From contig NZ_JACHOO010000001.1 in assembly GCF_014199915.1 (NCBI RefSeq), positions 434,001 to 498,000 of the forward strand: a stretch of 64,000 bases of DNA. The letters are read 5' to 3'. Below the pieces are notes generated by a model that was not told where the DNA came from, searched no databases, and saw only the letters and a list, made by a program, of their open reading frames with translations. This DNA is from Prosthecomicrobium pneumaticum. Lineage in GTDB: Bacteria > Pseudomonadota > Alphaproteobacteria > Rhizobiales > Kaistiaceae. Shown here one piece after another: positions 31,001 to 37,244 of the stretch; positions within the stretch are counted from its first letter, which is position 1; each line of letters starts with the position of its first letter. The position numbers and the translations under genes were made by a program.

Positions 31001-32084
31001 CCTTGGCGGAATCGTCGCCGGTCTCCGCATAGGCCTGGATGTCGCCCTTGTAGTCGACCGTCACGAGGGCGTCGGACGTCGTTCCGTTGCTCACCGCCCG
31101 GATGCCGTCCGAACGCGACACGATCGATGCGTTGGTCGCGGTGCCCGAGGTGACCGTGACCGCGCCGTTCGCGGCCGAGGCGTCGATGCCGCGGCCCTCC
31201 CAGGAGAGCAGCGTGTTGCCATTGGTGACCGTCACCGTATCCGCGGTGGTGTCGCCATCACTGACCGCGGAGATGGCGTCGTGCTTCGCCTGGATCGAGC
31301 CGCCGGAGGTTGTGACGCTCACCGGGCCGTCATCGGCCGAGACGTCGATGCCGCCGGCGACCGCCGAGGTGATCGAGCCGGTGTGGGTCACCGTCGCCGA
31401 GGCGCCCGAGCCATCGGTCGAGACCTTGATGCCCTCGAACTTCGAGGTGATCGTGCCGCTCGTCGTCACGGAAACGTCGTCGCCGCCCTCCACATCGACG
31501 CCGATGCCGGAGGCGGTGTTGAGATTGCCGGTGTGCTGCAGCGTCACGGCGCCGCCGGCATAAGCCTGGATCGCGCCCTTGGCGGAATTGATGAAGCCAG
31601 AGCTCGTCGAGACGATATCGCCGCCCGACGACTCGATGATGCCGTAGCCGGCCGAGGTCTCGATGTTTCCGGTATGATTGACCGAAACCGTCGCGTTGCC
31701 GGTCGTGGTGACCACGATGCCATCGGCATCGCTCGCCCAGACATTGATCTTGTAGCTGCCGGTATTGCTGACCAACGTCGCGGCGCCCGTCGTGGTGAAC
31801 GAGATGCCGTCGATATGGCCGTAGCGGCCGATATCATTGGTGAGGCTGCCGACATTGAGCGCCGTGACGCCGGCCCCGGCGACGACACCGTTCTCGAGGA
31901 AGCCCGAGCAATTCTGCGTCGTCCCGGTGACCGAGCAGTCCGCCCTCGCCTCGCCCGGTATCAACCCGGCGAGCATCAGCGCTGCGAGCGATGTGCCGCT
32001 CAACAACACGCCACGGCTGAGACGCGAACGTTCACTCAACTTAACCGTCGGAGACACCCGGTCCCCGGCGCTGCGATACAGCAT
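25005..32084 (-). CDS. Giant type V autotransporter with tandem-repeat passenger
   Basis: The 2,359-residue protein has a long signal region (residues 1-48, ending Gly-Glu-Ala-Arg-Ala), then Asp-Cys-Ser-Val-Thr-Gly as in alphaproteobacterial autotransporters. Nearly 1,800 residues of beta-helix-type passenger follow. The C-terminal beta-barrel of about 270 residues ends in Phe, as outer-membrane proteins do. The passenger is built of units of roughly 50 residues with Gly-Ile-Tyr-Ala turns and Thr-Val-Thr-Val strands; parts recur almost exactly every 312 or 315 bases. Two Cys near the N-terminus and two before the barrel are the only ones noticed. GGGGGAAG precedes the ATG at 32084. It is probably an adhesin or surface fibre; the ligand is unknown. 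Confidence 0.9.
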   Translation of the reverse strand: MLYRSAGDRVSPTVKLSERSRLSRGVLLSGTSLAALMLAGLIPGEARADCSVTGTTQNCSGFLENGVVAGAGVTALNVGSLTNDIGRYGHIDGISFTTTGAATLVSNTGSYKINVWASDADGIVVTTTGNATVSVNHTGNIETSAGYGIIESSGGDIVSTSSGFINSAKGAIQAYAGGAVTLQHTGNLNTASGIGVDVEGGDDVSVTTSGTITSKFEGIKVSTDGSGASATVTHTGSITSAVAGGIDVSADDGPVSVTTSGGSIQAKHDAISAVSDGDTTADTVTVTNGNTLLSWEGRGIDASAANGAVTVTSGTATNASIVSRSDGIRAVSNGTTSDALVTVDYKGDIQAYAETGDDSAKAYGVYATSKGGSISVTTTGNIGAETDGIRAFATAADADVTVNHTGNIQTNDGRGIYATAADGPVSVTVNGTINSKTEGVFAVSSGPSVDDGVTVNVGSAISADAEGVFAKSENGAVTVTSTGTIEGKTEGVHAVTYGTDSSAGVTVSVNNATGWDGRGIYAVSPQGAVSVTSTGKVTGGTDGIYAVANGDDESASVTVSAGSIQASNGYGVYATSKNGAVSVSATGNITATHELGEDGDGIYAVAPEAAVTVDVKNVSGQNYGIYAVTDGDELEDSVTVTAGNVTGWDAGGIYATSENGAVSVTAGNVVGQTDGIYAVTDSIDSSAGVTVSAGAVTGWDGYGIYATAPQGAVSVTATGAVVGKKDGIYAVTDSVDSDNGVTVSADDVTSWDGRGIYATAPQGAVSVTSTGTVIGKTWGIYAYAPGVDGTIASVTVSANNVTGWDERGIYAVSENGAVSVTSTGAVEAGKEGIYAVANGAGSEATVTVDAHDVTSKDNRGIYADSANHAISVTSDGAVVAKKEGIYASAKGAGTDATVYIDAHDVSSVDEEGIYAVSENGKVTVKSDGKVSSDSKEAIYAVAKGTDDSATVTVNAHDVESKVDKGIYANSVNHSITVTSDGAVVAKLEGIYAWAKGAGTDATVTVEAHDVSSEDEEGIYAVSENGQVTVKSDGKVSSDSKEAIYAVAKGTDDSATVTVNAHDVESKVDRGIYANSVNHSITVTSDGAITAKLEGIYAVAHGAGTDATVDIEAHDVSSEDEVAIYATSDNGAVTVGSDGKVSSDTKEGIYAVAKGTDASATVTVNAHDVEAMNDRGIYANSVNHSITVTSDGAITAKLEGIYAWAQGAGTDATVDIEAHDVSSEDEEGIYAVSENGKVTVGSDGKVSSDSKEGIYAVAKGTDASATVTVNAHDVESKLDRGIYANSVNHSITVTSDGAVVAELEGIYAVAAGAGSDATVTIEAHDVTSNTKEAIFASSANGAVSVSSDGKVTTTAAKTGIYAVSTGSDASATVSVTAKDIESGGRGIYATASYRGVTVTSTGSIVAEEEGIFAIATHATNTDATVTVEAHDVTSNSEEGIYATSVAGAVSVTSDGKVTAEKDGIFATTTGDDASATVSVTAKDIEAGGRGVYATASYRGVTVTSTGSIVAEEEGIFAIATHATNTDATVTVEAHDVTSNGDRGIYATSVAGAVSVTSDGKVTAEKDGIFATTTGDDASATVSVTAKDIEAGERGVYATASYRGVTVTSTGSIVAEEEGIYAAATHASNTDATVTVEAHDVTSNGEEGIYATSVAGAVSVTSDGKVTAEKDGIYATTTGDDASATVSVTAKDIDAEGRGIYATSSKGDVDVTVTGDITSGSYGIFAKSGDGGAVTVDVTGDVTATANAAVYAEGNDTPVSVTTDGDITGETYGIEVKAVDTGADVTVDGGTVKSNTNAAAIRIATGDGATITNAGTIDGGTGYAIQTVNSGLGSVPTVGSETTITNNGTISGNIDLFSAYSEIFNTADGTLNAGSDISFYDGSGKLQNAGMLSVGAVGTIFTTHLDGDFEQTAGGEMLVDINVATGLADKLTVSGDADVDGTIALKFLDIHGVVPSTYTLITSAGLGVTSLDLANVALNGTIDYVDGKDVVLTLNGFNFTGGQSEPWSEVGEMFNTLLASDDRTLDPILYALLDITDVPEYVDALKQLAPDLSSQTASTAVTSNLNFANRLLSCRVRDGVYAFNAEGECSWSSMQMTFTDRQATSQNSGYDQTAFKVSGGVQRAISDDWRLGLAVGYTNTSSNGDYGTSTDSDQAEAGVVLKYDHEALTIATSLTGGYGWYDNRRKVAIGGFTDELSGDNGIALASGRVRTAYTFAKDGLYVRPMADVDLTWIGFGGYTEKGGIAALSYEDTNHWVVTVTPGVEFGGEWKAADGVIFRPYVDAGVSFIGGSDIDIQARFAAVDPSLGTFAITSYGDDVLGRVNAGLDILTTSSSALRFYYEGSFGKTIEQHTAGAKFAVPF
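27013..27948 (-). repeat. Three tandem 312-bp units in the autotransporter passenger
   Basis: The anchor ATGTCCTTGGCAGT starts at 27013, 27325, 27637 and 27949, exactly 312 bases apart. A second anchor (GTCACGGA-A/C-ACC) recurs at 27109, 27421 and 27733. Each unit encodes 104 residues and copies differ by only scattered substitutions, so the array is young or kept uniform by recombination. Confidence 0.93.
28219..29478 (-). repeat. Four tandem 315-bp units in the autotransporter passenger
   Basis: The anchor GAATGGTTCACCGA recurs at 28219, 28534, 28849 and 29164, exactly 315 bases apart; a diverged fifth anchor lies at 29479. Each unit encodes 105 residues (Gly-Ile-Tyr-Ala-Asn-Ser-Val-Asn-His-Ser and following). 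The period differs from the neighbouring 312-bp array by one codon, so the two arrays expanded separately. Confidence 0.93.
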
Positions 32085-32390
32085 GACTTCCCCCGCCCGC
32101 ATCCCACCAGGCACATTAAGGACTATCACAATCCTCCTCACAGGCAATGCGATCGCAAACGGCAAGGCTGCGGCGCCGGCGCCGTCGTCGGCAGAACCCA
32201 ACATTTCTGCGGGTGCCGTGACGTAACAGGGAATCTGGCGCGGAAAGTGTTGCGCCCTCGCCACAGGGTGACGAGGGCGCATGGCCGACCGAGCGGAAGG
32301 ACGAGCCCGCCGGATGTCGAGAATCACGCTTCGCGATCCGCCCCTGCACCCGGTCGGAAGGCTCCCCGGCGTTGTCGAGGAGCGGCCGTG
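32085..32390. other. Intergenic region between autotransporter and Sel1 genes
   Basis: These 306 bases hold no credible gene. They contain one terminator-like hairpin (listed separately) that should end the Sel1 transcript. The remainder, nearest 32084, probably holds the autotransporter promoter. In-frame upstream extension of the autotransporter through this stretch looks like noise. Confidence 0.5.
32252..32280 (-). terminator. Hairpin terminator after the Sel1 gene
   Basis: A 9-bp stem (GCGCCCTCG / CGAGGGCGC) encloses an 11-nt loop 111 bases after the Sel1 stop codon on the minus strand, followed by AACACTTTCC. It separates that gene from the autotransporter operon. Confidence 0.5.
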
Positions 32391-33281
32391 TCATTGAGTC
32401 GTCTGGGCGGTCTTCTTCCCGTCGCCCGAAAGCGCGGCAACCCGCTCGGCGATCCAGGCCGGCGCATCGGGCTTGGCCGCGACAAGTTCATAGAGCCGCA
32501 GGGCTTCCGCACGGTCCCGCTTCACGCCCGCCCCCTTTTCGAGACGCTGCGCGAGCGCCGTCTGGGCAGGCGTGATGTTCTGGTCGACGGCGATCCGGTA
32601 GTATTTGATCGCCGTCGCAACGTTGAGCCGCACACCCTTGCCGGCCACATACATCTCGGCGAGCTTGAACGAGGCCCAGCCGTTCTGCTGGTCGGCGGCG
32701 AGGCCGTAGAGGCGTGCCGCCTCCTTGAAGCTCTGAGTTACACCGCGGCCGTCGTAATACAGCCCTCCGAGCTGGTACTGGGCCCAGCCATTGCCGGCGT
32801 CCGCCGCCTTCTGATAGTAACCAACCGCCTTGTCGAGATCGGCGGGAACGCCGAGCCCTTCCTCGTAGATCTGGCCGAGATTGTAGATCGCCCACGGGTT
32901 GTTCTTCTCGGCCGCCTTCTGGAACAATTCGAGCGCCTTGGCGTAGCTTTGCTCGACGCCCTGGCCGTTCTTGTAGAGCGTGCCGAGGCCGTTCTGAGCC
33001 CAGTCATTGCCGCCATCGGCCGCCTTGCCGTACCAGTAGGCGGCCTTCTTGTAGTCCCGCTCGACCCCGAGGCCATCCTCGTAGAGCCTGGCGAGGCTGA
33101 TCTGGCTCCACGCGTTGTCGTGCCGGGCACCCTCGCGGAACCAGTTCGCGGCATTCGCATAGTCGCCCCGTTTCAGGAATTTCTCGCCCGCCCCGTGCCA
33201 ATCGACATACTGGGCGAAAGCACCGGTGGCGGACAGGGCGAGCGCAGCAATGGAGAGGGCAAATCGCGCAGGCAGCTTCAT
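32391..33281 (-). CDS. Secreted Sel1-repeat (TPR-like) protein
   Basis: The 296-residue protein has a signal peptide (Met-Lys-Leu-Pro-Ala-Arg, hydrophobic core, cleavage near Ala-Phe-Ala-Gln). About seven Sel1-like repeats follow, each with Ala-x-x-x-Leu-Gly-x-x-Tyr-x-x-Gly-x-Gly-Val. It ends in a Lys/Thr/Gln-rich tail. Sel1 proteins are solenoid scaffolds for protein-protein contacts. Here it is periplasmic, next to the surface-protein operon but with its own promoter. The start at 33281 is where the signal peptide begins; earlier in-frame starts give Arg-rich sequence. Confidence 0.85.
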   Translation of the reverse strand: MKLPARFALSIAALALSATGAFAQYVDWHGAGEKFLKRGDYANAANWFREGARHDNAWSQISLARLYEDGLGVERDYKKAAYWYGKAADGGNDWAQNGLGTLYKNGQGVEQSYAKALELFQKAAEKNNPWAIYNLGQIYEEGLGVPADLDKAVGYYQKAADAGNGWAQYQLGGLYYDGRGVTQSFKEAARLYGLAADQQNGWASFKLAEMYVAGKGVRLNVATAIKYYRIAVDQNITPAQTALAQRLEKGAGVKRDRAEALRLYELVAAKPDAPAWIAERVAALSGDGKKTAQTTQ

Positions 33282-33417
33282 CGTCGTGTTCCGCTGTAGC
33301 CGTATCGCCGACGGCGTTGATCGGGCCGCCGCCGCCTCCCGGCCGCGACGTTGGCCAGACCATATCGGGTCGCAGGTCGAGGTCAACGCCCGTCTGTGCG
33401 AGCGGACGGCTCGGCCG

Positions 33418-34113
33418 CTAAGGCCGATCGAAAAGGTCCGTGCCCGGACCGAACGGCCCGAGCACCGGATCCGCCCTGAGGCTGCAGCAATGGAGCGGCG
33501 ACGAGCCGACTTTCGGACAGGTCGCCACCATGCGGAAGAGATCCACAGGAGAGGACGCGCCCATCTTGTGCAGCACGTTGATGCGATGGCCCTCGACGGC
33601 CTTGACGCTGAGCTTCAGCTCGCGCGCCGCAACCTTGTTCGGCAATCCCCGCAGCACGCAGTCGAGAATCGCCTTCTCCCTCTCGGTCAGGGTGTCGAGC
33701 TTCATACGGGTCTCGCGGCAGATCATCTCGCCGGCATAGCTGTCGGCATCGGCCCGGATCCATCGCTGCACGAGTTGCAGCAACAAGGTGTCGTTGACGG
33801 GCTTCTCGAGCATGTCGCAGGCGCCGGCGTGGAGCGCCCGCACGGCGGTCGCGACATCCGCGTGGCCGCTCACGAACAGCACCGGCATTGTCCACCCGGA
33901 CCGGCGCATTTGTCGCAGCACGTCGAGCCCGCTGATGCCGGGCAGCCGCATGTCGAGAACCGCGCAGGCCGGCCGGCTGATCCGCCGCTGCTCGAGAAAG
34001 GTCTGCGGGTGTGAGAAAAGCTCGGTTCTCAGGTTGACCGAGGCGAACAGGGCGGCAAGCGAGGCGCTGTAGCCGGCATCGTCATCGACGATGTAGACCG
34101 TCGGTTCGTGCAT
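33418..34113 (-). CDS. FixJ-type response regulator (REC + LuxR HTH)
   Basis: The 231-residue protein has a receiver domain with Asp10-Asp12, phospho-acceptor Asp54 in Leu-Asp-Met-Arg-Leu-Pro-Gly, Ser82 and Lys104. A GerE/LuxR helix-turn-helix follows (Leu-Thr-Glu-Arg-Glu-Lys-Ala-Ile-Leu, then Val-Glu-Gly-His-Arg-Ile-Asn-Val-Leu-His-Lys-Met). A 40-residue tail with two Cys follows the HTH. It lies 11 bases behind the histidine kinase gene, and the pair is divergent from gvpA. I infer that it regulates the gas vesicle cluster, perhaps through the CTAG-type inverted repeat at 35671-35690. Confidence 0.9.
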   Translation of the reverse strand: MHEPTVYIVDDDAGYSASLAALFASVNLRTELFSHPQTFLEQRRISRPACAVLDMRLPGISGLDVLRQMRRSGWTMPVLFVSGHADVATAVRALHAGACDMLEKPVNDTLLLQLVQRWIRADADSYAGEMICRETRMKLDTLTEREKAILDCVLRGLPNKVAARELKLSVKAVEGHRINVLHKMGASSPVDLFRMVATCPKVGSSPLHCCSLRADPVLGPFGPGTDLFDRP

Positions 34114-34124
34114 TCACACGTCCT

Positions 34125-35024
34125 TCACTGCGCTGGGGCCAGCTGGATGGAGAAGACGGTTCCGCGGCCCTCGCACGGGCGCGCCTCGATCGCGCCCCCC
34201 ACCCGCTGCAGCAGCGTGCGGACGACGTGCAGGCCGAGCCCCCGGCCGGTCGCCTTGCCGCTCACCAGAGGCTCGAAGATGCGTGCACCGAGAGACTCCG
34301 GTATGCCACGTCCCGTATCGCCGATATCAACCCGAACCGTTCCGGCGGGTTCCTGCGCCACTCGCACGGTGAGACGCCGGGTCCAGAGTGGGACGTTGAC
34401 CATCTCCTCGACCGCGTTGGCGATGACATTGTGAAGGACCTGCTCGAGCAGCGTCTGGCTGCCGCGCACTGCCGGCACCGTGGCGGGCCGTTCGAACTCG
34501 AGATCGACGACCGTCTCGGCGAGTGCCGGGCGGAGGCGGGCGATGACGGCGTCGATGGCCTCCAGAACGTCGCCGGCGCCCGCTTCAGGACCGCCATTCG
34601 CAGGCTCGGTCGCGCTGCGGACGATGTCGGCGGCGCGCTGCGCTTCCTTGCGGATGGCGACCAGCAGATCCTGGAGCCGCTTCAGGCTCGCGGCCTGCGC
34701 CTCGATCGCGTTGAGCGCGGCGCCGGCGAGATTGGTGATCGCGCCGAGCGGCTGGCGCAGTTCGTGCGCCAGCATCTTCACCGCCTCGGCGGGCGCGGTC
34801 TCGACGAGCGGTCCTACGGGGAGCAGAGCACCCTCCCCGAGGATCCCAGCCCGCTCGCTGCGCAGAACGGCGTGGTCGCCGACCGGCCCCAGAGGCTGTG
34901 GCGCGCCGGGCAGATCCGGAGCCACGCCGGTCGCGGCGGACGAGCGCAGCGCGAGCACGGCCCGGGCGCGCTGAATCCTGCGCTGGTCCGCGCTGCCGGC
35001 CCCCGGCATTTCGGGAGTTCTCAT
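34125..35024 (-). CDS. Soluble sensor histidine kinase, partner of the FixJ-type regulator
   Basis: The 299-residue kinase has the H-box Met-Leu-Ala-His87-Glu-Leu-Arg-Gln-Pro-Leu, a dimerisation helix pair, N-box Asn-Val-Ile-Ala-Asn-Ala-Val-Glu, and ATP-lid motifs Asp-Thr-Gly-Arg-Gly-Ile-Pro and Gly-Arg-Gly-Leu-Gly-Leu-His-Val-Val. No membrane helix, PAS or GAF domain is visible. The first 80 residues are Ala/Gly/Pro-rich without a known fold, so the signal is unknown. It resembles the FixL/PdhS-like HWE-independent HisKA class. GAAGG precedes the chosen ATG. Confidence 0.85.
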   Translation of the reverse strand: MRTPEMPGAGSADQRRIQRARAVLALRSSAATGVAPDLPGAPQPLGPVGDHAVLRSERAGILGEGALLPVGPLVETAPAEAVKMLAHELRQPLGAITNLAGAALNAIEAQAASLKRLQDLLVAIRKEAQRAADIVRSATEPANGGPEAGAGDVLEAIDAVIARLRPALAETVVDLEFERPATVPAVRGSQTLLEQVLHNVIANAVEEMVNVPLWTRRLTVRVAQEPAGTVRVDIGDTGRGIPESLGARIFEPLVSGKATGRGLGLHVVRTLLQRVGGAIEARPCEGRGTVFSIQLAPAQ

Positions 35025-35870
35025 GTGGATGACCTTCGGATCAAAAATGGAGACGGGGCGGCCTCCCTCCACCCCTTGCTTTCGAAACGCGTGCGCCCAA
35101 CCGATCGGGAAGGCGCCGGCTCTCCGAACCGGCGGGCCGGACGGGCGGCGGCCTAGCGCCGCTGCAGGAGCCGCGGACCGAGGCGATGCCCTGGACGATA
35201 AAACCCTGCCGCGCCGAGGCGGCCGGACGAGTGTTCGTCCGCGACGCGGCCCGCGCCCCCCGTAACCCGCGTCGTGCAAGCATGATGCATCATCGTTCCT
35301 GCCCCCTCTTCAATGCCCCCGACAACGCCCGATCAGCGGATTGGGCGTTGCGCAGCTACGGATTCCTCAACCCAGAGTACCCCAGTCGATGTCTCATTAA
35401 ATTGGATCAACTATTCCGGATTTGAAGAATTGCCCGTGTCGCACTGTTTCGCCAACGGCGCGAGAGGGGGGGACATCGTTCTATCGCCTCCCGAATTATT
35501 TCCCCGTTGCTCCCCCGCCAATTCGGCACAGCTCCGACACGGCAAACCCACCGGCGGGCCGGCCTGCCGGTGGACGCCGCGCTCCGACAGCCTCCTCCGT
35601 GATCGGGCCGAGCCTGGAACGAAGGCTCGCATGGCGCCGGCCGACTGTCCGCCCGTGCGTCCCCGGTTTGTCCTAGGGCAATCCCTAGGATGCTCCCACC
35701 CACCGCCGGCCGGCTGCCGGCTTCGCCTGATTCCATCCCGGGGATAGACCGACGCAAGCCCGGGCCGACAGCGCCTAGCTGAAGTGAAGCCGACCAGCGA
35801 CAATGCAATTGCTTACTGGCACTGCCTGTGTCCACTAAGTGCAGATTTTGCTTGTCAAGAGGAGATTCTG
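35025..35870. other. 846-bp divergent regulatory region before gvpA
   Basis: No credible gene is present. It separates the divergent kinase gene and gvpA and should hold both promoters. It is less GC-rich than its surroundings near 35340-35430 and 35800-35870. Visible elements are a 12-bp palindrome ATGATGCATCAT (35282-35293) and the CTAG-type inverted repeat at 35671-35690. A possible -35 TTGCTT lies at 35809-35814, with a poor -10 after 17-18 bases. Confidence 0.6.
35671..35690. promoter_or_regulatory. Perfect 8-bp inverted repeat, candidate operator of gvpA
   Basis: TCCTAGGG, a CAAT spacer, then CCCTAGGA. The tetramer CTAG is rare elsewhere in this GC-rich window, and two copies 12 bases apart in symmetric context are conspicuous. 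It lies 180 bases before the gvpA start. A size of 20 bp with 4-bp spacing suits a dimeric LuxR/FixJ-type regulator, and such a gene lies just to the left. Confidence 0.6.
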
Positions 35871-36083
35871 ATGGCAGTAGAGAAGATCAATGCTTCCAGC
35901 AGTCTTGCGGAAGTCGTCGATCGTATTCTCGACAAGGGCGTCATTGTTGATGCCTGGGTTCGCGTTTCGCTGGTCGGCATCGAACTGCTCGCCGTCGAGG
36001 CGCGCGTGGTCGTTGCGGGTGTCGATACCTACCTGAAGTACGCCGAGGCCGTCGGCCTGACGGCGGGCGCTCAGGCGGCCTGA
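35871..36083 (+). CDS. gvpA: Gas vesicle major shell protein GvpA
   Basis: The 70-residue hydrophobic protein matches the canonical GvpA: [15 protein letters not shown], [17 protein letters not shown] and Glu-Ala-Arg-Val-Val-Val-Ala. Its subunits form the ribs of the gas-filled cylinder that gives cells buoyancy. AAGAGGAGA gives a strong ribosome binding site. A hairpin starts right behind the stop codon, and the next gene is 317 bases away, which would let gvpA mRNA accumulate above the rest. Confidence 0.98.
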   Translation: MAVEKINASSSLAEVVDRILDKGVIVDAWVRVSLVGIELLAVEARVVVAGVDTYLKYAEAVGLTAGAQAA

Positions 36084-36084
36084 C

Positions 36085-36151
36085 GACCCGCAAGCGGGTC
36101 CACAGTTCCGGTGGGGGAGGCTCCTCGCGAGTTTCTCCCTCCGAGCTGTGG
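36085..36151 (+). terminator. Two hairpins behind gvpA (probable attenuator or mRNA stabiliser)
   Basis: GACCCGC-AA-GCGGGTC (36085-36100) begins one base after the stop codon. A second, longer fold (36100-36151) pairs CCACAG with CTGTGG and GGGGGAGG with the inner CTCCCTCC-like segment. No T run follows, so readthrough into the cluster is expected. The rest of the 317-base gap to the next start (to 36400) holds no gene that I can support. Confidence 0.55.
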
Positions 36152-36400
36152 CGCTGGGGTGACTGCGCGTCGTGTCGTCCGGACGGACCCGGCGGCGGCG
36201 TTGTTTCTATGACAAGCAACTCATTCGATCGTTTGACCAGCCGTTGTGCGGACTCTTGGTCTCGAGCGGCTCGTCGGCAGGCAGACCGCCTCCTCCGGCG
36301 AGCGCCAACGAGGGAGTCCACCTCCCGAATCCGGCAACCCGGCAAGCGATATCTGGCAAGCGAGAGCTGGCGAGCGAGAGCCGGCAAGGAGGCATGGACC

Positions 36401-37180
36401 GTGTCTTTGACCCGACAGATGTCTACGATCGTCGCGGCGTCGAAGGCCGCGCGTGCGGCGCGGCACGACGCCGTCGGGCGCATCCGCGCCGAGACCGCGC
36501 GACATCTTGCGGCAGCGAGCGCCGCCCACAAGGCGAGTGCGGCGCAGCAGCGCAAGCATCTCGCCGCCGAGATCGGCAGGCTGCGACGCGCCACCAAGCA
36601 GATCCTCGGTGCAGCCGAGCGTCAGGTGGGGTCCTACCGCAAGACCCGGCTCGCCGGCGCCGCCAAGCTGCGCAAGGAGCTCTCGACGGCTTTCAAGGCG
36701 ACCCGGACGGCCGGCAACGCCCGTCGCGCGGCGACCTGGAAGGCCCTGAAGGCGCAGTACGGGGCCCGCCGGCAGGCGACGGCCAGCGCTCTGCAGGCGC
36801 TCCGCGCCGGCGTCTCGGCAGCGACCGTGGCCAATCGGGGCTTTCTGGCCGAGCTCGCCAAGGACCGCGCCGGCGCCGCCCGCCTCTGGCACGAGCGGCT
36901 CGTTTCGCCGGCCGCTCCGGTCGCCGTGACGCCCGCGCCGGCCGTGGTGGCTCCTGCGGCGCCCGAGCCGGTCGCGTCTGCACCGACCGTCGTCACGCCG
37001 GTCGAGCCGGCTACCGCCGCCGCCATCGAGGCGGAAGCCGTGAAGGTCGAGCCGGTGAAGGGGGAGACCGCCGATGCGCCGGTTTCCGAGCCGGCGAAGG
37101 TGAAAGCGGAGCCGGCCGCCAAGGCCGAGGTGAAGGCCCCGACGGCCGCCGCCAAGCCGCGCCCGGCGAAGGTCGAGTAA
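36401..37180 (+). CDS. GvpC-like basic helical protein
   Basis: The 259-residue protein starts at a GTG preceded by AAGGAGG with 8-base spacing; longer frames give unrelated sequence. Residues 10-165 are Ala/Arg/Lys-rich, predicted continuous helix with loose repeats (Ala-Ala-x-x-Arg-x-x-Ala-Lys). The rest is a Pro/Ala/Val/Lys tail. Its place directly after gvpA and its helical repeats suggest the outer reinforcing protein GvpC, but the strongly basic composition is atypical and classical 33-residue repeats are not clear. Alternatively it is a cluster-specific scaffold. Confidence 0.5.
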   Translation: MSLTRQMSTIVAASKAARAARHDAVGRIRAETARHLAAASAAHKASAAQQRKHLAAEIGRLRRATKQILGAAERQVGSYRKTRLAGAAKLRKELSTAFKATRTAGNARRAATWKALKAQYGARRQATASALQALRAGVSAATVANRGFLAELAKDRAGAARLWHERLVSPAAPVAVTPAPAVVAPAAPEPVASAPTVVTPVEPATAAAIEAEAVKVEPVKGETADAPVSEPAKVKAEPAAKAEVKAPTAAAKPRPAKVE

Positions 37181-37244
37181 GGCCCACGGCCCGTAGGAAG
37201 GCGGCGGCCTCGCTTGCGGGGCCCCGCCGAACAGGAAGGCAATC

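Noticed and set aside
28746-33299. A 1,517-codon plus-strand frame opposite the autotransporter
   Set aside because: It mirrors the tandem repeats of the true gene on the other strand and has no recognisable domain or start signal.
35313-35747. A 144-codon frame in the gvpA upstream region
   Set aside because: No ribosome binding site, protein-like composition or domain; it overlaps the candidate operator region and shows mixed low-complexity sequence.
35817-35831. Possible sigma-54 promoter before gvpA (TGGCAC then GTGT)
   Set aside because: The -24 half matches, but the -12 half lacks the required GC at the right distance.
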